This document shows, one piece after another, positions 20,713 through 26,604 of a stretch of 26,604 bases of DNA. The stretch's first letter is position 1, and every line of letters starts with the position of its first letter. This DNA is from Guillardia theta CCMP2712 (Eukaryota; Cryptophyceae; Pyrenomonadales; Geminigeraceae), in assembly GCF_000315625.1 (NCBI RefSeq), contig NW_005434621.1:26835-53438 (forward strand). The letters are read 5' to 3'. Under the pieces are notes generated by a model. The model ran no database searches. It was not told where the DNA came from and was given only the letters and a program-made list of their open reading frames with translations. Position numbers and translations under genes: made by a program.

Positions 20713-23700
20713 ATGCAGAGAGCAATACTCCTTGCTCTTCATTTCTTCATCTTGAATGCCATGGTGAATGGAGGAGACGCTGCTCAAGGACGCGAGCACT
20801 GGGTTCAAGCGCTGTGCTGCAGCAGTAGGATGCAAGCATGGGTGCGAGAGAGCAGCAAGCTCGCCATCCGCGGAGGAGGCAGCGAGGATGAGGATGTTGA
20901 GAAAGTGAAATCAAGGAGGACAAGGGCCTTTCCCGCAACAGGAGATCGGCAACAATCCATGCCGAAGTTTGATGCGAGAGAGGCCGGGGAGACGATGCAA
21001 TCAGATGAAGATGACCTAGACATTGATGAGGTTGACAAGTATGTGAAACAGGTTTGACCTTTCAGGGATGGATGTAGACAAAGTTGATGACATTCTTGTG
21101 CTTGATGTCAGTTTGATCGAATGCAAGCCGAGCAAGAAGGCAGAATTCAACGATTGAGCGCACCAGTCCAGAGAAGGCAAGTCATTACTTCTCCTAAGAT
21201 GTCCTGCTGTTCTTACTTGGTGACAGGCAAGCATTGAAGCGAGCCTACCAGGACCAGCAGAAAGACAAGGGGCAGCATCGATGCTTGTTGCCGCACGAGC
21301 TTCTCAACGCAAGGTCCGCCCGACGGAGCTTTGACTTTCCTGTCCGACTCTGCAACAGGTCAGGCGGTGTTGAGCGGAGCAGGAGCTCGAGGCCTGTGCT
21401 GCTAAGATTCGATGTGAGAGTGAAGCGGGCTGGAGAGATAATGAAGTGATGGCTGGTTGCAGCATCCGTCTGCGGAGGCGTTCTGTGAGTTCTGTCGGGA
21501 TGTACTTGGGATGAGGGTGAGCAAGCATGAGCCACGCGATCCAGCAAGTCCGTTTGCAAAGAAAGCAGCGAGCAGTCTGGACCACCTGGCAAGAGGCAAT
21601 CTTTGGTCAATAAGTATTACTGGAGACCCTTTGCATTGCATCTTTCAAGTCTACCAGAAGGAAGAGATCCGCAAGGAAGATGTGAGTTTCTTGCATGCAC
21701 AGGAGGCTGTTGACAACCGCTGACGCAAGTGAAGCTTCAGAGTCCCGTCCTCTGCTTTCGGTCTGGAAGTCTGTTCCGGCGATGCCGCAGCGTGTTTGAG
21801 AACGCTCGCCCTAGTCGTGGGGCTGATTGGTCGATAAGGCAGTTCAAAGATCACTGTGCCTTTGTGACTGCCCCCGGTATGGTGTGATTGTATCAAATCC
21901 ATCGCTGATGATTTCTCTGTGTTCTCCGCATGCCCTTGGCTCCTCTCGTCCTTTCCGCTGCCTCCGCCCATTGTCGACTCGACCAGGCGACGTCGAGATG
22001 ATCGTGCAGGACGAAGGAAGGGACCGTCTCTCAAGAAACGACGACCCGCTCCTTGGTGGCTTCAGCATGGAGCAGCAAGCGTTCATCTGAACGTTGCTCG
22101 TGTTCCAGGCGTCGTCATCTTCTCTTGCGATCTGCCAAGCGCTGGAAGGTGGTGGACAACGATCGGAGGCTTGGGGAGGGCAGCAGTCCCAGCATGGCTC
22201 CCAGCAGGTGGCTGACTGAGGGCATGGTGGATGCGAGCGATGACGAGTTGACTGAGATGATACCTCCAGGCCTGCTGAGGGTGAGGGTGATGGAGGCGTT
22301 TGTGAATCCCTCCGGCTCCTTCAACGTTATCGTGGGGCAAGTCAGCAGGAGGAGGGGAACCGCCGTCACCCTTGCGCTCAGTTGTCCGGGCATGCGCTTC
22401 GACTACGTCAGAGGTGAGCTGTCGGTGAGTCGACTCGGGGTGACGGAGGAGGTTGGCAGGAGGGCTCCACATGCTGCACGCGAACTTGACCATCCCCTGC
22501 CTTGACCTCAGCTACTCCCTCCCACAGGATGTAGAGCTGAGCAACGGGACGAGCGCTCGGCCCGTCAGCCTCTTGGGATGCTCCGAGCCCTGTGGGGTCG
22601 AGGTAGTTCTTGTGGAGGAGGAGGGTCTGAAGGACTCGCTCGCATTCTTCCCTTCCTCGGCATGCTTCATCCTCAACGCAGCAAGGAGCCTCCCACAGCT
22701 GCAGCCGACCGGGAATGCTTCTCGGGAATACGAAGAGTCCTCCTCAGACGGCAACTTCCCCTGGATGGACCTTAGCTCCTCCAGCAGCGAGGAAAGGTAC
22801 AGGTCGCTCCCACCCAACATGAGCTACCGGTACTACAACCTGGAGCTGGACATGGTTGTCGGGATGAAGGGCAAGCGCACTTCGGATTTTGCCGACGTCT
22901 ACGATCCCGACCGGGAGCTCTCGAAGCACGTCATCCAGTACTTTGACCTGTGCGCTGCCAGGGGAGCAAAGATCGTCCGCGCGTACATGCGGAAGGGACT
23001 ATATCCTCCTCACCTGCGGTGGAGACCGTCGATGATCGGCACGCCGATGGAGAAGTACAAGAAGGAAGAGCTGCCGAAGCTTCCTCCCGCCGAGCTCAGG
23101 ACTAGACGCTTCCGCTATTCATATGGAGGAGGAGGAGGAGGAGGAGGAGGAGGAGGAGGAGGAGGAGGAGGAGGAGGAGACATGGATTTCAACCCCGGAT
23201 GGCTCCGAGGGCAACAGAGCCTGCAGAGGAGGTCTCAGACGCCGAGCAGTCTGGCGGAGTACGCGATGAAGAGGAGGGAGGTGATGGAGTTCCTGCGGGA
23301 TGAAGGCTTGATCGACAGCCTTGACCCTCCGCTGGAGCAGCTGGAGCAGCTGCTGGAGCCGGACGAGGTGGGGAAGCAGCAGATGCGTCCAGAGTCCTTC
23401 CTGCGTCTCAACGAGAAGCTGCGAGCGAAGTCGAGCTGGTGTGGAACGGGTTTCTTCGGAATCTCCCACTGCCGCCGGGTCCGTCGGGCAGGGCTGGAGA
23501 GGTTAAGGAGGAGCAGGGGGAGGCTGCGAGAACTGCTGGGCAAGTGCGAGGATGTAGTCCCGACGAGCGAGCAGGAGGGCAGGAAGGCTCGGTTTCTCGT
23601 GCCCAGCGTTGCTATGGAGGAGGCAGTCGCGCTTGCCAGGACAAAGGCCTCCAATGGCCCTGGGGCAGAGAGGGAGGAGGAGGAGGAGGAGGAGGGGAAG

Positions 23701-25254
23701 GAGGAGGGGAAGGGAGCGCTGGTGGTGGTCAAGGAGGATATCCAGCTCAGGAAGGATCGACCGCAGTCTATGAGTGGACCCCTTCCTGTGAGGTTGGAGG
23801 GGAGGGTGAACGAGAGGGTTCTGTACGCGTGGAGGAGAGGGTTCGGGCCAGGGGCGAGGGAGCTGGAGCAGCAGAGAGCTTTTGCGTTCGACTACGAGTG
23901 GCCCTCGAGCCACGAGGAGGAGCTTCCGGACGGCAGGAGGAAGGTGAGGAGGAGGACGAGGAGGCTGCGGCCGAAGAAGGACTCGACTCCTCAGAACGGG
24001 ATCGATCGAGGGCTGGTGAGGGTGAGAGGGGAGTGGGAGGGAGGAGGAGGGGAGGCGGTGGGCAGCCGTTGGATCCGGTATGAGTCCATCCCAGAGGACT
24101 ACCAGACGGACTACGAGGGGACGAACTGGAGGAAGAGGATGATGGTGATAAGGGGAAGCTGGAGCTTCGTGGGCTGCGAGCTGCTGTGCTGCCAGGGTCG
24201 AGTGGTGGAGATGCTGGGAGGGTCGACGTTGGTGGCCCGCCGATGTAACATAGGGGGACCATCGAGAGATGACAGGTGAAGAACCCTCCTTCCCCCCCTT
24301 CCCCTTCCCCGTCCCCTTCCCCGTCCGTTTCCTTTCCCTTTTCCCCCTCCCTCTCTTCCTCCTCTACCCTCCTCTTCCTCAAGCGTTCCCGCCACACCTC
24401 CTCTTCTCTGCTCCTCCCACCTTTGCTCTCCTTCCCCTGAGTCGCCTCCAAGGTACCACAGCGCCTTTGGCATCGTAGCTTGCAACAGGTCGACAGTCGT
24501 CCTCTCGCACTGTCGAATCAGCGACGTCATCTACTCCGCCCTCCTCCTCCTCGGCTCCTCCTCCTCCCTCGTCCAAGACTCCGAGGTCCTCCGCTGCCAG
24601 CTCGGAGTCACGCAGGCAGATTCCTCCGTCCTCCTCCTCAACCGCACAGGCTTCCACAACCACGGTGGTAGCTTCCTCGTCTACATCCCCCGCTGGGAGG
24701 AGAGGAGGGAGGACAGCGAGCTAGCGGCGGTGATCGAGGTGACGAACTGCCGGGACAGCGGGGAGAGCAGGGAGCCCTGGAAGTCAGAGACCCGCCCTCC
24801 CCTCCTCGTCGCCCGCAACAACTCGTTTGACTGCAGGACCATGCACGAGCTCGAGGAGGAGAGGATTGCGGAGGAGGTGAAGGCAGCTGAGGGAGAAGGA
24901 GTTTCAAGCCTCAGGCAAGCGCAAGGATGGAGGAAGCTTGAATCTCGCTGGGACGAGGATGGGAATCGATACATTCACCTGAGTATCTCGGACGAGGAGG
25001 ACGAGGAGGAGGAGGAGGAGGAGGAGGAGGAGGAGGAGGAGGAGGAGGACGATGCTGAGAGATCGGAAGCAAGGCGATTGCTGACCAGGGCTGACTCGGG
25101 GAAAGTGCTGAGCTCGCGATCGGGGATGAGCAGTAGCGTGCAAGATGGTGAGGGGCAGGAGGAGGAGAGTTCAATACGGCATGAGAGGGCCCGAGAAACA
25201 TGGGAGGATGGGGAAGAGGTGGAAATGGCTGCAGGAAGATGGAAAGGAGAGTAG
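20713..25254 (+). CDS. predicted secreted protein with C-terminal right-handed beta-helix, 10 exons
   Basis: Exons: 20713-21051, 21112-21176, 21227-21413, 21463-21681, 21741-21876, 21987-22055, 22109-22207, 22270-22424, 22528-24275, 24453-25254. They total 3819 nt, i.e. 1272 residues plus a stop, in phase at each join. The N-terminus is a likely signal peptide (hydrophobic LLALHFFILNAM, then GGDA), so the protein probably enters the secretory pathway. The middle is not recognised and holds a Gly18 run (GGA at 23125-23178) and an acidic/basic region. From about 24140 into the last exon, short repeating strands with regularly spaced Cys, Ser and Leu (GSWSFVGCELLCC, GSTLVARRCNIGG, STVVLSHCRISDV, SSLVQDSEVLRCQLG, SSVLLLNRTGFHNHGG) look like coils of a parallel beta-helix, as in pectin-lyase-fold proteins. 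The tail has a Glu-rich run. The 21177-21226 intron uses a GC donor. Catalytic function is not inferable; coil repeats could be structural or carbohydrate-binding. Exons 6-8 are the least certain. Confidence 0.65.
23125..23178 (+). repeat. coding (GGA)18, Gly18 tract
   Basis: Eighteen perfect GGA codons lie inside the long ninth exon of the beta-helix gene. The same triplet is read as Glu (GAG) in the hydrolase N-terminus and in the tail of this protein, and lies in an intron of FNTB. The lack of synonymous variation suggests recent expansion. Confidence 0.9.
25007..25049 (+). repeat. coding (GAG)n, poly-Glu tract
   Basis: A run of GAG codons in the last exon of the beta-helix gene encodes an uninterrupted poly-Glu stretch flanked by Asp/Glu residues. 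It lies after the beta-helix coils, in a region likely to be disordered. Confidence 0.85.
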
Positions 25255-25543
25255 TTTGAAGAATACGGTGTAGGATAGCATGATGGTATGTACTGAAACT
25301 TTTCTAACTTTGTTTTCCTCGTTTCTCCTCCTCCCCCCTCCCTCTCCTCCCCTTCCTCTCCTCCTTCCCACTCCCTCTCCTCCTCCCCCCTCCCTCTCCT
25401 CCCCTTCCTCTCCTCAGTCCCTTCCCTCCACTGACCTCGTTACTATACACTCTCCTCCTCCTCCAACCCCCCCCTCCCCTCCCGGCCGCCCCGCTTCGTC
25501 TCTCCCGCTCCGCATGCCCTCGTCGTCGAAGCCGCTTCCTCCG
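25255..25543. repeat. intergenic spacer between convergent genes, with a duplicated pyrimidine block
   Basis: This is the 3' spacer between the beta-helix gene (plus) and the methyltransferase-like gene (minus). A pyrimidine block of about 40 nt beginning near 25325 (CTCCTCCTCCCCCCTCCCTC) recurs about 55 nt downstream. No gene was seen. Confidence 0.6.
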
Positions 25544-25727
25544 TCACTCCGATGCTGAGGGTTCGCGGGGTCTGCGAGCTGCGAGCACAAAATTCCTCGG
25601 GGAGATGAGAGGATCAAAGATGGGGACGAGGGCAGCAGAGACTCCTGAGATGGACGTCAGCGAGGAGGGAGGACGAGGACGAGTTGAGGAAAACGAGGAC
25701 GAGGACGAGTTGACGAGTTGACGAGTT

Positions 25728-25763
<36 letters not shown>

Positions 25764-26098
25764 TGGACGAGGACGGAGGAGGAGGAGGAGAGGGGGGGGA
25801 GGAGAGAAAGGCGGGGATGAGGAGGACAAGGTTGACGAGGAATGAATGAGGTGAGGGAGGAGCAGGCGAGGGGCAAAGGGAAGGAAGATCGGGAGGACGG
25901 TAGGCAGGGGAAGAAAGGGAGAGGAGGAGAGGAGGAGAGGAGGAGAGGAGGAGAAGAAAGTGAGATGCGGGTGCGGGGATGGATACCTGGGGCCTCTCTA
26001 AGAAACAGGAGGCGGTCGAGAAGGAGGATAGACTCGATGACTGGGGCGAGGGAGAGGCGGAGGGCCTGCAAGCCAGTTAAGGAGGTGGAGCAGGAGCA

Positions 26099-26139
<41 letters not shown>

Positions 26140-26566
26140 AGGTAGTGGTAGTGGTGGTGATGGAGGAGGGAGAGGGGAGGCGGGGCAGGAGGAGGAGGAG
26201 GAGGATTACGTAGAAGATCGCAGGGCGGTACCATCGACGCAGCTCCTCCTCCATCTCTCCATCCAGGTCCCTGTCCTCCAGTCGCCTGATGAGTTCGTCC
26301 AGCCAGTCCTCCTCCTGCGCACTGCCAGCACCAGGAGCATGCAGCGAGAGGTTCTCCCCAGAGCCCTCCTCGTCTCCTCCTCCTCGTCCTCTCTTCAACC
26401 CCCCAACTCGAGTTGAGGCTCTACGGAGCACAGCTAAGGCATACTGCTTGAAACTCCCGTGCTTGGCCGCCTGTTCTTCACTCTCACGATCTCCTCCTCC
26501 TGCCCCCCCTCCTCTTCCCCTCCTCTTTCCTTTCTCTATCCCGCTCCTGAACTTCTTTCCATTCAC
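25544..26566 (-). CDS. METTL25/RRNAD1-like methyltransferase, C-terminal part (gene runs off the window)
   Basis: Minus exons: 26210 up to about 26566 (5' boundary unresolved), 25987-26065, and 25544-25644 with its TGA at 25544-25546. The joins give WYRPAIFY-ALRLSLAPVIES, ILLLDRLLFLREAP, and LVPIFDPLISPRNFVLAARR. The last two blocks match the C-terminal signature I know from the METTL25/RRNAD1 family (lAPxxExLxLLDRxxYLxE, then FDPxxSPRNxxLxA). The upstream exon is acidic and basic (KHGSFKQYALAVLRR, EDWLDELIRRLEDRDLDGE). The S-adenosylmethionine-binding domain would lie beyond the window end, so it is not seen. Family members are poorly characterised predicted SAM-dependent methyltransferases. 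The introns carry a (CAG)n and a GACGAG minisatellite. A poly-Cys/Thr/Leu frame across the first intron is an artefact. Confidence 0.7.
25672..25770 (+). repeat. GACGAG/TTGACGAG minisatellite in an intron
   Basis: Tandem GAGGACGAGGACGAG and three GAGTTGAC units occur in the intron 25645-25986 of the methyltransferase-like gene. Translated in the antisense frame they give Leu/Val-Ser runs that are not coding. Confidence 0.8.
26098..26135 (+). repeat. (CAG)n trinucleotide repeat in an intron
   Basis: About 11 CAG units, CTG on the coding strand, lie in the intron 26066-26209 of the methyltransferase-like gene. This is the second CAG/CTG run of the window, and both are intronic. Confidence 0.85.
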
Positions 26567-26604
26567 TCCTGTCCTCTTCTTATCTGTGTCCCGCTCCCTC
26601 GCTG

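Noticed and set aside
24111-24530. Minus-strand Gly/Arg/Glu-rich frames over the last beta-helix intron
   Set aside because: They are antisense of a CCTTCC-rich intron and of beta-helix exons, with no motif.
25614-26234. Long minus-strand Ser/Leu and poly-Cys frames as a single protein
   Set aside because: They arise from reading through CAG and GACGAG repeat introns; splicing gives the METTL25-like sequence instead.

Overview
This window is nuclear DNA of a unicellular eukaryote. The genes are broken by many small spliceosomal introns, mostly 44-75 nt. No operons, tRNA or rRNA genes, CRISPR arrays or insertion sequences were found. A calcium-dependent protein kinase next to short-intron genes and very abundant (GGA)n/(TCC)n repeats suggests an alga or related protist. 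A cryptophyte such as Guillardia theta is my best guess, but this is inference from style and not a database match.

Layout. (1) 267-1653, minus: an unidentified gene with a membrane segment and a basic coiled-coil tail. (2) 1936-2230: GC-rich repeat-like DNA, then AT-richer DNA with one possible small cysteine-rich gene at 2744-3049 (plus). (3) 3343-5223, minus: a complete 13-exon F-box/Kelch gene. (4) 5260-7700: intergenic, with a G-rich/C-rich repeat block followed by a GC-rich element. (5) 7742-11787, plus: a membrane-anchored alpha/beta hydrolase. (6) 11792-14336, minus: the protein farnesyltransferase beta subunit, interrupted by a 290-nt assembly gap. (7) 14973-17752, minus: a calcium-dependent protein kinase with four EF-hands and at least 19 exons. 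(8) 17800-20700: a second intergenic zone built like the first. (9) 20713-25254, plus: a predicted secreted protein with a C-terminal right-handed beta-helix. (10) 25544 to the window end, minus: the C-terminal part of a METTL25/RRNAD1-like methyltransferase.

The exon models were built by hand. I joined GT-AG (or GC-AG) introns so that reading phase is kept and the protein follows its family. The Kelch and beta-helix models close exactly in frame, at 404 and 1273 codons including the stop. The genes are not an obvious pathway. Signalling and protein-modification roles predominate: a Ca2+ kinase, a prenyltransferase and a ubiquitin-ligase adaptor.

The most interesting points are three independent GC-AG introns, very short introns (41 and 30 nt), convergent stop codons only four bases apart, a hydrolase whose catalytic acid and histidine seem lost, and two divergent intergenic zones sharing the same two-part repeat architecture, with one stretch recognisably repeated in inverted orientation.
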